Below are positions 10,701-19,208 of a DNA stretch of 64,000 bases, piece by piece; position 1 is the first letter of the stretch, and every line of letters starts with the position of its first letter. Made by a program: the position numbers and the translations under genes. Below the pieces are notes generated by a model, which was given only the letters and a program-made list of their open reading frames with translations, had not been told where the DNA came from and searched no databases. The stretch is from Alphaproteobacteria bacterium (GTDB lineage Bacteria > Pseudomonadota > Alphaproteobacteria > Rhizobiales > Rhizobiaceae), in the NCBI GenBank assembly GCA_024742485.1, contig JANSYK010000001.1, positions 558,001 through 622,000 of the forward strand. The letters are read 5' to 3'.

Positions 10701-10896
10701 TCGGAATGGCGACGGATTTTTCAATCAACTCGGCATTTGCACCCGGATAGCTGGCACTGACGATGATCTGAGGTGGCGTGACGTCCGGATACTCGGCGAT
10801 CGGGATCAGGTAGATCGCGATAATGCCGACCAACGATGCGATGATCGAAATGACAAGCGCGAATTTCGGGTGATCGATAAAATATCTTGGCAACAT
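7756..10896 (-). CDS. RND multidrug efflux transporter (AcrB/MexF-like)
   Basis: A 1046-residue inner-membrane pump with the duplicated RND layout: TM1 near the N-terminus, a large periplasmic porter domain, TM2-6, then the same again. The proton-relay DD pair is in ITLVVDDSIVII near residue 410. Length and the PIAEYPDVTPP and PGANAELIEKSVA segments fit the hydrophobe/amphiphile efflux-1 family. It follows its adaptor by 15 bp. No outer-membrane channel gene is adjacent, so the pump probably uses a TolC encoded elsewhere. The substrate is unknown. Confidence 0.93.
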   Translation of the reverse strand: MLPRYFIDHPKFALVISIIASLVGIIAIYLIPIAEYPDVTPPQIIVSASYPGANAELIEKSVAIPIEEQVNGVDNMLFMSSTSSNSGTYQLTITFEVGTDPDIAAVNVQNRVSLAQPLLPSSVTQQGVTTKKQSSSMLLVINLISPDESRDALYLSNYASIHMQDTLARISGVGSVSQFGPLDYSMRVWMRPDQMTSLGLTTSDVSKAIQAQNVQATAGQIGGPPFVGETDFQFTLQAKGLLETAEEFGEIIVSGDASGQLVRLKDIARVELGSRSYSAYSALNNKPAASIAIYQAPGANALDVATSIYAELEAMKTSFPEGVEYQLLYDVTKAVRASIQEIVLTLAITTVLVVSVVFLFLMSWRAVLVPAIAIPVSLLGTMGILFLIGFSANLITLFGIILAITLVVDDSIVIIENTERVMDEDDLPPREATLKAMGEVTRPIIATTFVLAAVFVPVCFFPGITGRIYLQFALTITVAFGLSAINALTLAPALCSMLLRRSTGNSGGIMQIVPRTVDRIRDGYVWLVRRMLRHLIVSLLIFAAFVGATIYMLMVTPTGFIPLEDKGVLFANVELPEGASLQRSGNVARTMSDIAKEVDGVIDVISVSGFSIISGNGPNYVTLIAILAPWDERKSSQTQWYNILGELNRKLSAVPEATSFVFPLPPIDGLGISGGIAAQIQDDRNASVEQLGFVTNAVLSATSANPVFMQAFSSLSTGSPQYTVSLDRAKAEALGANVSDIFTALQANLGSMYVNNFLLDGKIYWVILAAEASYRQSLDDIGDIYVKGSSGDMIPLSTLVSTEPVLGPDAVTRYNLVRSAAVQGLTNTGFSTGEGIAAFEKIAAETLPEGYSIEWTGVSLQEIEAGSFVIYIFLLALTFAYLCLVAQYESWMLPVSVMCSTVFAVFGAVLPLYFIPVLNNNIYAQIGIVLLIGLAAKKAIMLVEFSKNRRDEGMSITEAAISAAHTRFRPVTMTGLCFIVGVLPLVLADGAGASSRISIGLPVFAGMVIDSTVGLLMIPVLYTAIEKLREKSAKSPPAAATQDSAG

Positions 10897-10911
10897 GCCC
10901 GGACCGCCCGT

Positions 10912-12015
10912 CTACTGTTTTTGCTCTGTCGGATTGACGACCATACCGGGGCTGACCCGTTGCAATCCCTGAACAACAACTTTTTCGCCGTCCTGCAATC
11001 CGGAGGTAACCACCCAGAATGCACCGGCCTGACGACCCAGTTGCACATCTTTGCGCTCAATCTTGTTTGCCGAGTCCAGCACATAGACAAAGTGCCCCTT
11101 GCTATCGAGCTGAACAGCCGATTGCGGCACAACGACAACCGTGGGCGGGTTCGTTTCTGCCAGATTGACATTGACGAACTGATTGGGAATCAAGATGTTT
11201 TTCGGGTTATCGAATGTTGCCCGCAATTCGATCGTGTCGCTGTTCTCCTGAACGGCAGTGTCGACATAACTGATCTTGCCGGTCAGTGGGTAGCCGCTGC
11301 CGTCCGACAGTGTCAATTTGACGTCCAGTTCTGCGCTGTTGTTGCCGATCAGGCCTTTCTCACGGTCTTCGATCAGTTCCTTTTCACCGACAAAAAAGCT
11401 GACATAGATCGGATCCACGCTGGTCACGGTTGCGAGTGTTCCCGTGTTCGTGTCCACCAGATTGCCGACATCAACCAGAGACTGGCTGATCCGCCCGTCG
11501 ATCGGACTGATGATATTCGTGTAGCCGAGATTGATATTCGCAGTATCCAGATTGGCCTTGGCTTCGTCCACGCTGGCCTGATTGGCGCCCACCGTAGCGG
11601 TCGCACTGTCCACCGTTGATTGCGGCACATCATCTTTCGACAAGAGGAATTTCTGGCGATCGAGATTGATGGTCGAATTTTTCAGTGTCGCCTGCGCGCC
11701 CTCCAACTGGGCCTTTGCACTGGCCACATTGGCCTCGAACAGGCTCTTTTCGATCACATAGAGAAGTTCGCCCTTCTTGACGAAGCTTCCTTCTTCAAAT
11801 TCCCGCTTTTCCAGAAACCCCTGGACACGGGCAACAAGGTTGACCGTATCGACCGCTTTCACACGTCCAACATAGCGACCGCGGTGCCCGATCGCCTGAC
11901 TTGCAATGGTCGCGACGGTCACATTCGGGGCAGAGCCTTTGGACTCCTGCGCGTGGCTCCCATCAGAGACAAACACCACTGCTGCAAACAATAAACATGA
12001 GACCGCTGCTTTCAT
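10912..12015 (-). CDS. RND efflux periplasmic adaptor (AcrA-like)
   Basis: A 367-residue membrane-fusion protein. The start at 12015 (MKAAVSCLLFAAVVF) gives a clean signal peptide cleaved near AHAQ and has AGGA at a normal distance upstream. Barrel-sandwich halves (ARVQGFLEKREFEEGSFVKKGELLY and IISPIDGRISQS) flank an alpha-helical hairpin around residues 95-150, followed by beta-barrel and membrane-proximal domains. It bridges the RND pump to an outer-membrane channel. It is the first gene of a two-gene operon; no regulator gene is adjacent. Confidence 0.92.
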   Translation of the reverse strand: MKAAVSCLLFAAVVFVSDGSHAQESKGSAPNVTVATIASQAIGHRGRYVGRVKAVDTVNLVARVQGFLEKREFEEGSFVKKGELLYVIEKSLFEANVASAKAQLEGAQATLKNSTINLDRQKFLLSKDDVPQSTVDSATATVGANQASVDEAKANLDTANINLGYTNIISPIDGRISQSLVDVGNLVDTNTGTLATVTSVDPIYVSFFVGEKELIEDREKGLIGNNSAELDVKLTLSDGSGYPLTGKISYVDTAVQENSDTIELRATFDNPKNILIPNQFVNVNLAETNPPTVVVVPQSAVQLDSKGHFVYVLDSANKIERKDVQLGRQAGAFWVVTSGLQDGEKVVVQGLQRVSPGMVVNPTEQKQ

Positions 12016-12129
12016 GATGTCCTGCCCCAATCCCGTCCTGTTCGATCGCCGGCACAATCTGCCCCAGAAACACTCAAAAGGAAATGTCCGGCCACGCCGG
12101 TGTTCGTTCTTGGCATCATCATGGTTGGT

Positions 12130-15100
12130 TCAAACCAGTTCAACGTCGATGACGCCCTTGGCGGTCTTCAGGGCAGATGCGATCTGCGGCGAAATCCTGT
12201 AGCGCTGCGGCAATTCAACCTCGATCTCCCGGCGACCGTCCTCCTTGATGACAACAAAGGATACCAGCCCATCGCCTTTGGTGTTGAGATGATTGGCAAC
12301 ATGGCTGAGCGGTCCGCTGTCCCGAACGAAAATCCGCAAGGCCTTTTGCGTTTCCGCAGCACGGTTTTCCAGTGATTGCACGGTCTGTATCCGCAACGAA
12401 ATCCCTTCCGGACGTTCCTCCGCGTCCACCGTCACGACGAGCGAGTTGCCGGGTTCGAGCAAATCACGATACTGCGCCAGCCCTTCGGAAAACAGAACCG
12501 CCTCATACTGCCCCGACGAATCGGAAAACATGATGATGCCCATCTTGTTGCCAGTGCGTGTCTTGCGCTCCTGCTTGGATGTCACGGTTCCCGCCAACCG
12601 CCCTGCCGTGGCGCCCTGACGAACCGCACCGGAAAAATCCGCGAAGGTTTGCACGCGCATCTTGGCCAGAACATCCTGATAGAGATCCAAAGGATGCGCT
12701 GACAGATAGAAACCCAGCGCCTGATACTCGCGATGAAGTTTTTCTGATGCAACCCAAGGCGTTACGGCAGAAAGTTGAATCACTTCCGGACCCGTTGCCG
12801 CACCGGCTCCGAACATGTCGCTCTGCCCGCTCTGACGGTCTGCATGGGCCATCTGGCAAAATCCGAGCAGCCTTTCCATTCCGCCAACCAGTTCGGCGCG
12901 GTCCCGGCCAAAACAATCCAGGGCACCGGCGCAGATCAGATGTTCCAGGACCCGTCTGTTGATCAATTTGGGATCGATCCGCAGGAAAAAATCCTCGATA
13001 CTTTCAAAGGGACGATCGCCGCGCATGTCGACGATATGATCGACTGCCGCCTCACCAACCCCCTTGATTGCCGCAAGCGAATAGAAGATCCGGTTCTCTC
13101 CAGTCTTGAAAATCCGGTAGGACGTCTGAACCGATGGCGGCACGACCTCAATATCCAGACGCCGCGCATCCTGTCGAAAATCGTTGATCTTGTCCGTGTT
13201 GGACATGTCCAGGGTCATGGAGGCGGCCAGGAACTCCACCGGATAGTGGGCCTTCAGATAAGCCGTCTGATAGGACACGATCCCGTAGGCCGCCGCATGG
13301 GACTTGTTGAAACCGTAATTGGCGAATTTCGCCAGAAGGTCGAAAATCAAATCCGCCTGCGGTTTGGTCACGCCGTTTTCCACCGCGCCGCTGACAAAGC
13401 GGCTGCGTTGCTGGTCCATTTCCGCCTTGATCTTCTTGCCCATGGCCCGGCGCAACAGATCCGCTTCACCCAGCGAGTAGCCGGACAGGACCTGGGCGAT
13501 CTCCATCACCTGCTCCTGGTATATGATCACGCCTTGCGTCTCTTCGAGCAAATGGTCGATCTTCGGATGAATGGAGGCTATTTCCTCTTCTTCATGCTTG
13601 CGGGCATTGTAGACCGGGATGTTTTCCATCGGACCGGGCCGGTAAAGGGCGACCAGCGCAATAATGTCCTCGATGCGGTCGGGACGCATGCCGATCAGCG
13701 CCTTGCGCATGCCCGGGCTTTCCACCTGGAACACACCAACCGTCTCGCCACGTGACAGCATCTCATAGGTCGGCGCGTCGTCCAGGGGCAAGGCCTCGAG
13801 CTCGAGCTCGACGCCGCGCTCGGCAAGGAAATCGATGGCCGTCTTCAAAACGGTCAACGTCTTCAAGCCGAGAAAGTCGAATTTGACGAGGCCGGCTTTC
13901 TCGACCCATTTCATGTTGAATTGCGTGACGGGCATGTCCGAACGTGGATCGCGATACATCGGCACAAGCTGTGACAATGGCCTGTCGCCGATCACAATGC
14001 CCGCGGCGTGGGTCGAGGCATGCCGGTAGAGCCCCTCGAGTTTCTGGGCAATGTCGAGCAGCCGGGCGACGACCGGCTCCTTCTCCGCCTCATCGAGCAG
14101 TTTCGGTTCTTCCTCGATGGCCTTGTGCAACGGCGTTGGATTTGCCGGATTGTTGGGCACGAGCTTGCAGATCCTGTCGACCTGACCGTAGGGCATTTCC
14201 AGAACCCGGCCGACATCGCGGAGAGCCGCTCGCGCCTGCAAGGACCCGAACGTTATGATCTGTGCAACCTGCTCACGCCCGTACTTCTCCTGCACATAAT
14301 GGATAACCTCATCGCGACGGTCCTGACAAAAATCGATATCGAAATCCGGCATCGAAACGCGAGCCGGATTGAGGAACCGTTCGAAGAGCAGGGAAAAACG
14401 CAGCGGATCGACATCGGTGACCGTCAGGGCATAGGCAACAAGGGATCCCGCACCGGAACCACGGCCCGGGCCAACCGGTATGTCATGGGCCTTTGCCCAT
14501 TTGATGAAATCCGCGACAATGAGGAAGTAACCGGGAAATCGCATTCCCTCGATGATATCAAGCTCCAGTTCGAGCCGCTCATTGTAATCGCTTTCTTCGA
14601 AACCATCAGCGCATCCAAGCGCCGACAGACGCTCCGCCAGACCCTCACGCGCCTGCCGGCGAAGCTCCTGGGATTCCGCCTTTTCCGCATCGGCCGAATT
14701 GCCGGCCGCATCCGCAAAGCGCGGCAGAATTGGATCACAGGTTTCGAGCAGGAAGGAACAGCGGCGGGCAATTTCAATACTGTTTTCAAGCGCTTCAGGC
14801 AGGTCTTTGAATAGCTCAACCATCTCGGCACGGCTCTTCAGATAATGGTCCTCGGTCAATCTGAAGCGACTATCGTCGGACACCATTGCATTGTGCGCAA
14901 CGGCCAACAGCGCGTCATGGGCGTCAAAATCCTCCGGCGCCGGGAAGAAGGCTTCATTGGTGGCAACGATGGGCAGTTCCCGATCATAGGCGAGTTTTAT
15001 GACCTTGCTTTCATGGGCCCGGTCAAACCCGGCCGGCCTCTGCAATTCGAGATAGAGACGGTCGCCGAAAACATCCTTCAGCCCGTTCAGCCGGGTTTCG

Positions 15101-15621
15101 GCCAATGGGCCCTGCCCCGCCAGAAGCGCCCGGTCAATCGGTCCACCCAGTGCTCCCGTCAGACAGATCAGACCGTCCGCCTGTTCCTTCAGCCACGACA
15201 GTTGAATATGCGCGGGCTCTGATCCGGTTCCCGACAGATAGGCCCGGCTGACCAACTCCACCAGACGCGTGTAGCCGGTGCTGTCGGCGGCAATCAGGAC
15301 AATGGACGGATGGGCGGCCACGACATCTTTCTGGCCTCGTCGCTCGGATGGATCGACATCTTCCATGTCGATTTCGAGCTGGCAACCGATGATCGGTTGC
15401 AACCCTTCCTCGACAGCCTTGACGGAAAACTCAAGCGCTCCGAACAGATTGTTGCTGTCGGAAATCCCGATGGCGGGCTGTCGGTCGGCGATGGCCATCG
15501 ATATAATGGTCTTGAGGGGCAGAGCGCTTTCAAGCAGGGAATAGGCCGAATGAACCCGCAAGTGCACAAATCCCGGACCTCCGGTTGGCACCCCTGCTGA
15601 ACCAGCTACTGCATCCTGCAT
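12130..15621 (-). CDS. dnaE: DNA polymerase III alpha subunit
   Basis: A 1163-residue C-family replicative polymerase. An N-terminal PHP domain begins with HLRVHSAYSLLESA (H20, H24). The palm contains GPGRGSGAGSLVAYAL and PDFDIDFCQDRRDEV with the catalytic aspartates. HhH, OB-fold and C-terminal tau-binding regions follow. The start at 15621 is preferred over the longer open frame because GGGGAG lies about 7 nt upstream and the protein then begins just before the PHP domain. It is the main chromosomal replicase (DnaE1 type, not the ImuB-associated DnaE2), judged by its genomic setting; this is an inference. Confidence 0.96.
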   Translation of the reverse strand: MQDAVAGSAGVPTGGPGFVHLRVHSAYSLLESALPLKTIISMAIADRQPAIGISDSNNLFGALEFSVKAVEEGLQPIIGCQLEIDMEDVDPSERRGQKDVVAAHPSIVLIAADSTGYTRLVELVSRAYLSGTGSEPAHIQLSWLKEQADGLICLTGALGGPIDRALLAGQGPLAETRLNGLKDVFGDRLYLELQRPAGFDRAHESKVIKLAYDRELPIVATNEAFFPAPEDFDAHDALLAVAHNAMVSDDSRFRLTEDHYLKSRAEMVELFKDLPEALENSIEIARRCSFLLETCDPILPRFADAAGNSADAEKAESQELRRQAREGLAERLSALGCADGFEESDYNERLELELDIIEGMRFPGYFLIVADFIKWAKAHDIPVGPGRGSGAGSLVAYALTVTDVDPLRFSLLFERFLNPARVSMPDFDIDFCQDRRDEVIHYVQEKYGREQVAQIITFGSLQARAALRDVGRVLEMPYGQVDRICKLVPNNPANPTPLHKAIEEEPKLLDEAEKEPVVARLLDIAQKLEGLYRHASTHAAGIVIGDRPLSQLVPMYRDPRSDMPVTQFNMKWVEKAGLVKFDFLGLKTLTVLKTAIDFLAERGVELELEALPLDDAPTYEMLSRGETVGVFQVESPGMRKALIGMRPDRIEDIIALVALYRPGPMENIPVYNARKHEEEEIASIHPKIDHLLEETQGVIIYQEQVMEIAQVLSGYSLGEADLLRRAMGKKIKAEMDQQRSRFVSGAVENGVTKPQADLIFDLLAKFANYGFNKSHAAAYGIVSYQTAYLKAHYPVEFLAASMTLDMSNTDKINDFRQDARRLDIEVVPPSVQTSYRIFKTGENRIFYSLAAIKGVGEAAVDHIVDMRGDRPFESIEDFFLRIDPKLINRRVLEHLICAGALDCFGRDRAELVGGMERLLGFCQMAHADRQSGQSDMFGAGAATGPEVIQLSAVTPWVASEKLHREYQALGFYLSAHPLDLYQDVLAKMRVQTFADFSGAVRQGATAGRLAGTVTSKQERKTRTGNKMGIIMFSDSSGQYEAVLFSEGLAQYRDLLEPGNSLVVTVDAEERPEGISLRIQTVQSLENRAAETQKALRIFVRDSGPLSHVANHLNTKGDGLVSFVVIKEDGRREIEVELPQRYRISPQIASALKTAKGVIDVELV

Positions 15622-15830
15622 TTGCGCTCCCCGAATCTTCCGATTTGCTGTGCGTGTTTCACAGCCGGGAGACTCAGTGTCCTGGCTGCCGATATCATCG
15701 ATCTGAGTGTGTCGGTTTACAACCTGCAAGTCCATGGTCCGCAAGAAGCAGATCCCATTGAGCTGTGGACTGGCCCTACCCTGACGCCGGGAGAAGGTTT
15801 AGCCTTCTTCGGCAGAATCAGGGGAGCAGA

Positions 15831-16982
15831 ATGCGGGCATCTGTGGTGATATCGGCGCTTATCGCCGTTCTGGTCGGTTTCGGGAGTACAATCGCCATCA
15901 TTCTGGCCGCGGCATCCGCCGTCGGCGCCAGCGCCGCGCAAACATCCTCCTGGATTGCCGCATTGTGCCTTTCCCTGGCCGTGACAACTGCGGTCTTGAG
16001 CATACGCCACCGCATGCCAATCGTGACGGCATGGTCAACACCGGGTGCAGTGCTCATCGTGGCCACCTCCGGTATTTCCATCAACGCTGCCGTTGGTGCC
16101 TATATGTTCGCAGCTGTATTGATCCTTTTGACCGCCGCCTTCCGTCCGATCAGCGCACTGATCGAGCGCATTCCCAAATCCATCGCTTCCGCGATGCTGG
16201 CCGGTGTCGTGTTGAGTTTTGTCCTGGCCATCTTCGACCATGTCGGCACCGAACCGTATCTTGTGATCCCGCTCTTGATTCTCTTTGCAATCATCCGGGT
16301 CTTCTCTCCGGTCTGGGCGGTCCTGGCCGTGCTCTTCACTGGGATCGCATTGGCCTATCTGTTCAATCTGACCGAGCCGTTGGCACCATTACATTTGTCA
16401 CGATTTGTCTGGATTACACCGCATTTCGAACCGGGCGTTCTCATTGGGCTGGGCGTGCCTCTGTTTCTTGTCACCATGGCCTCGCAAAACCTGCCGGGAT
16501 TTGCCGTGCTGACGGCCGCCGGTTACAAACCGCCGTCTCGGTCCATATTGACTGTGACCGGGCTGGCATCCCTCCTGTCGGCCGGCGCCGGAGCGCACAC
16601 CAACAATCTGGCTGCAATCACCGCATCCATCTGTACCGGGGCGGACGCCCATCCCGACAAGGACAAACGCTGGCTGTGCGGCCCGTTCTATGCCGCCGGA
16701 TATGCGGTTCTGGCCGTCTTCGGCGCCTCGCTCGTGGTGTTGTTTGCCAGTTTCCCGGCCGCCCTGATCGCCACCATCGCCGGCATAGCGCTGATCGGCC
16801 CCCTCGTCGGAGCGCTGAGCAACAGCATGGATGACGAGAAAGAACGATTCATTGCCATAACGACATTCGTCGTGACGGCCTCCGGCCTCTCGGCCTTTGG
16901 TATCGGGTCGGCATTCTGGGGTCTTGCTGCGGGCCTGTTTGTCTATGGCCTGGATCATTTTTTCAGGCCGCATCGGGCCTGA
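15831..16982 (+). CDS. BenE-family (benzoate/H+ symporter-like) transporter
   Basis: A 383-residue integral membrane protein with about 12 segments. It resembles BenE: STIAIILAAASAVGAS, PIVTAWSTPGAVLI, a TMASQNLPGFAVL segment, and GAGAHTNNLAAITASICTG, close to conserved BenE stretches. ATG 15831 is chosen because GGGGAG lies 4-9 nt upstream. BenE proteins take up benzoate, but no benzoate-degradation genes are in the window, so the substrate may differ. It begins the accessory block that separates dnaE from lolD. Confidence 0.8.
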   Translation: MRASVVISALIAVLVGFGSTIAIILAAASAVGASAAQTSSWIAALCLSLAVTTAVLSIRHRMPIVTAWSTPGAVLIVATSGISINAAVGAYMFAAVLILLTAAFRPISALIERIPKSIASAMLAGVVLSFVLAIFDHVGTEPYLVIPLLILFAIIRVFSPVWAVLAVLFTGIALAYLFNLTEPLAPLHLSRFVWITPHFEPGVLIGLGVPLFLVTMASQNLPGFAVLTAAGYKPPSRSILTVTGLASLLSAGAGAHTNNLAAITASICTGADAHPDKDKRWLCGPFYAAGYAVLAVFGASLVVLFASFPAALIATIAGIALIGPLVGALSNSMDDEKERFIAITTFVVTASGLSAFGIGSAFWGLAAGLFVYGLDHFFRPHRA

Positions 16983-17008
16983 ATTGACGGGCCTTGTGCC
17001 GTTGATGT

Positions 17009-17095
17009 TTACATTGCCATCATGACGACGGTCAGGCTGCCGACAAACATGACCATGGAGGCGAAGGCGGCGCAATCTTTGGCGAAATCGAACAT
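17009..17095 (-). CDS. 28-residue hydrophobic membrane miniprotein
   Basis: Reads MFDFAKDCAAFASMVM then FVGSLTVVMMAM, ending TAA. A perfect AGGAGG at 17101-17106 (reverse strand) sits 5 nt before the ATG, the best ribosome binding site noticed in the window. The peptide has a short polar N-terminus and about 20 hydrophobic residues, as expected of a single-pass membrane miniprotein. It converges with the BenE-like gene, ending 26 bp after it. A CtrA-like palindrome lies about 77 bp upstream. I do not recognise the family and propose no function. Confidence 0.55.
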   Translation of the reverse strand: MFDFAKDCAAFASMVMFVGSLTVVMMAM

Positions 17096-17171
17096 TTGTT
17101 CCTCCTAATTCTGTCTATGTTTTTATTTTGTTCTTGCCTTGTTCCAAAGTCAAGCGAAATGCGCGCTGTGC

Positions 17172-17186
17172 TTAAGGAACCATTAA
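17172..17186. promoter_or_regulatory. CtrA-like site TTAA-N7-TTAA
   Basis: TTAA at 17172-17175 and TTAA at 17183-17186 are separated by seven bases, matching the core CtrA recognition pattern of alphaproteobacteria. The site lies upstream of the 28-residue ORF on the minus strand, in a 460-nt space (17107-17560) where no other gene was found; a GTGAC-N6-GTCAC dyad sits at 17402-17417. Confidence 0.35.
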
Positions 17187-17560
17187 GGAGAGACCGGCAG
17201 CCGTCAATCCGTTAACGGATGAGCACAAATGGCCCGTTTGAAATCCAAAGATGACCGGTGCGATACGGAAGCAAGAGTCTGTCGCGCTGTCCCGCCAACA
17301 AAATGATCGGACAACATTCATCGGTCCACTTTGAATGTCGAATTGGATCAAGAGGCACACATCCTGCTTTTGCCTCTGCACGGACAGATCGCCGGGGGAC
17401 CGTGACGTGAATGTCACCGGCCCGGCCCTGTTTTGAACCGGCAACACCGTGTCCTGAATGCATCAACAAAATCAAAGGCCAATACCGCCTCACGTTTCTG
17501 ACAAATCATCAAGCGGTCTAGGATAAGCTTCATCAAAACCTGTTTGGAGGAAGCCAAATC

Positions 17561-18226
17561 ATGCTGGGATTGGATGTATTGGCGAACATCGCCAATGTTG
17601 TTTGTCGCGCGTCCTAGTCGGTGCGGGACATATTGTGGCTTCGCATTTTGTCGGTCGTCGGCTGCACTCTGCTTATGCCCTACTACTATTTCCAGTCCGC
17701 GCCCCTTTGGACACCAATCGGATGGAATCTGGTCTTTGCGGCGATCAACATTTACTGGGTAACGGTTCTTCTGTTGGACCGGCGCCCGGTGCGATTTACC
17801 GAAGAGGAACGAAACCTTTACCAACGCGCGTTCAGCAACATCCCTGAACGGGAGGCGTTCAAGCTTTTTCGAATGGGTGCTTGGTCTTCTGTTCCGGCCG
17901 ACACGAAACTCCTGACGCAAGGCGAATCCGTTGACAGCCTCGTGCTCATTGTCGACGGAGAGGTTGATGTTCAGATAGACGGCACTGCCGTCGACACGCT
18001 TGGAAGGGGACGTTTTCTCGGAGGCACAGCCTGTTTGAGCAAGGACACGCATTTCACAGCGCCGGTGACCGTCCGGGCCAAGATGCCCTCGCGTATTAAC
18101 ATGTGGCAATTCCCCGATCTGGACTCTCAACTTGATAAGGACACCGATCTCAAAATCGCCATCGAGGCCAGTCTCGTTCTTGAAATCTCGCGCTTTCTTC
18201 AAACGGCGAGAAAACAACTGTTATGA
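17561..18226 (+). pseudogene. Popeye-like cNMP-binding membrane protein, in-frame TAG at codon 19
   Basis: ATG 17561 has GGAGG 10 nt upstream and opens a frame (MLGLDVLANIANVV) in register with a 201-residue downstream frame, but codon 19 (17615-17617) is TAG. After the stop come VRDILWLRILSVVG, two hydrophobic segments ending near IYWVTVLLLDRRP, and a cyclic-nucleotide-binding fold (AWSSVPADTKLLTQGE, LVLIVDGEVDVQIDG, GRGRFLGG). This layout is that of bacterial Popeye/cNMP-binding proteins, where from memory a tyrosine commonly stands in the S-Y-x-V-R-D position now read as TAG. Re-initiation at GTG 17621 or a sequencing error are alternatives. Confidence 0.65.
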
Positions 18227-18254
18227 GACAGCCCTCTGTTGTATGGGATCGCCC

Positions 18255-19154
18255 ATGAACGCGCGCAGGAAAGGCTCCACATCCTCCTCACCAAACATCG
18301 CACGGGCCTGCACCGTTATCGAGCGTGATCTGGCTGTCAATCATCGTATCGCGGATCTTGCCAGAGACAGCGGTATGGCGCTGCACCACTTTCAGCGCCG
18401 GTTCGCCGCTGCCACGGGTGAGACGGTTGCCGGTTATGCGCGGAGCCGACGGCTCGAACAAGCGGCCATCGCCCTCAGCGAGACAGACGCACGCATTCTC
18501 GACATTGCTCTTGATTGCGGATTCGAAACCCATCCTGCGTTGACACGGGCCTTCACGGCACATTTCGGAATCAGTCCTCGAAAGTTTCGCGATCAGGGTT
18601 TGGGCGCCGAAGCACCGGGCGTTCCTCCCAGGCCATTTCTCAAACCGATCGAGACACGATCACCGGATATCGCATGCGATCTGGCAGAGCTGCCTGCTCA
18701 ATGGCTTTGCTGGCGGCCGGCGACGGGAATGGTGGACGGACGCTTCTTTCCAGATATGGCAGAAACAGAAGACGCGTTCGGCAATCTGGTTCAGCAGATT
18801 GGCACGCGGGATATCTGCTTCGCGGCAGCCTATGAGCAGGGTCCGGCTGCCTTCGAAGATGCCGGTGCAACGGCGCATTTCGGTGCAATGCTGGATCAAA
18901 AGACACCCATCGCCTGGTCGCAAAACTGGACCCGGCTCGACGCCGGGTTGTTTGCTATCTTTCCCCATTACGGCCCGCTGACGGCGCTGCACTTGACCTG
19001 GCACCGAGCCGCACGTGTCGGCCTGAGTCGGTTGAACCTGAAGCTGCGGTCGACCTGGATGTATGAGGTCTACCTGACATCGCAGCTCAATGCTTCGCGG
19101 CATCAACTGACAGCGCTCGTTCATCTGCCCGTTGAGAAAAGCACGATCGGGTAA
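18255..19154 (+). CDS. AraC-family regulator with GyrI-like effector domain
   Basis: About 299 residues. The N-terminal half holds two helix-turn-helix units: NHRIADLARDSGMALHHFQRRFAAATG and ARILDIALDCGFETHPALTRAFTAHFGISPRKFR, the AraC/XylS signature. The C-terminal half (from about residue 120) resembles a GyrI-like small-molecule-binding domain, as in Rob and SoxS-like fusions. ATG 18255 is chosen; ATG 18243 is a close alternative and neither has a strong ribosome binding site. It lies 54 bp upstream of the broken amidase and may have controlled it. Confidence 0.82.
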   Translation: MNARRKGSTSSSPNIARACTVIERDLAVNHRIADLARDSGMALHHFQRRFAAATGETVAGYARSRRLEQAAIALSETDARILDIALDCGFETHPALTRAFTAHFGISPRKFRDQGLGAEAPGVPPRPFLKPIETRSPDIACDLAELPAQWLCWRPATGMVDGRFFPDMAETEDAFGNLVQQIGTRDICFAAAYEQGPAAFEDAGATAHFGAMLDQKTPIAWSQNWTRLDAGLFAIFPHYGPLTALHLTWHRAARVGLSRLNLKLRSTWMYEVYLTSQLNASRHQLTALVHLPVEKSTIG

Positions 19155-19208
19155 GCATCAGCGATCCGGCACGACTATCCGTTGGGCATTGACCCAATGG
19201 AGTTCACT

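Noticed and set aside
17212-17493. Minus-strand open frame in the gap before the Popeye-like gene
   Set aside because: No good ribosome binding site and no recognisable sequence pattern; two different frames are open here, as expected by chance.
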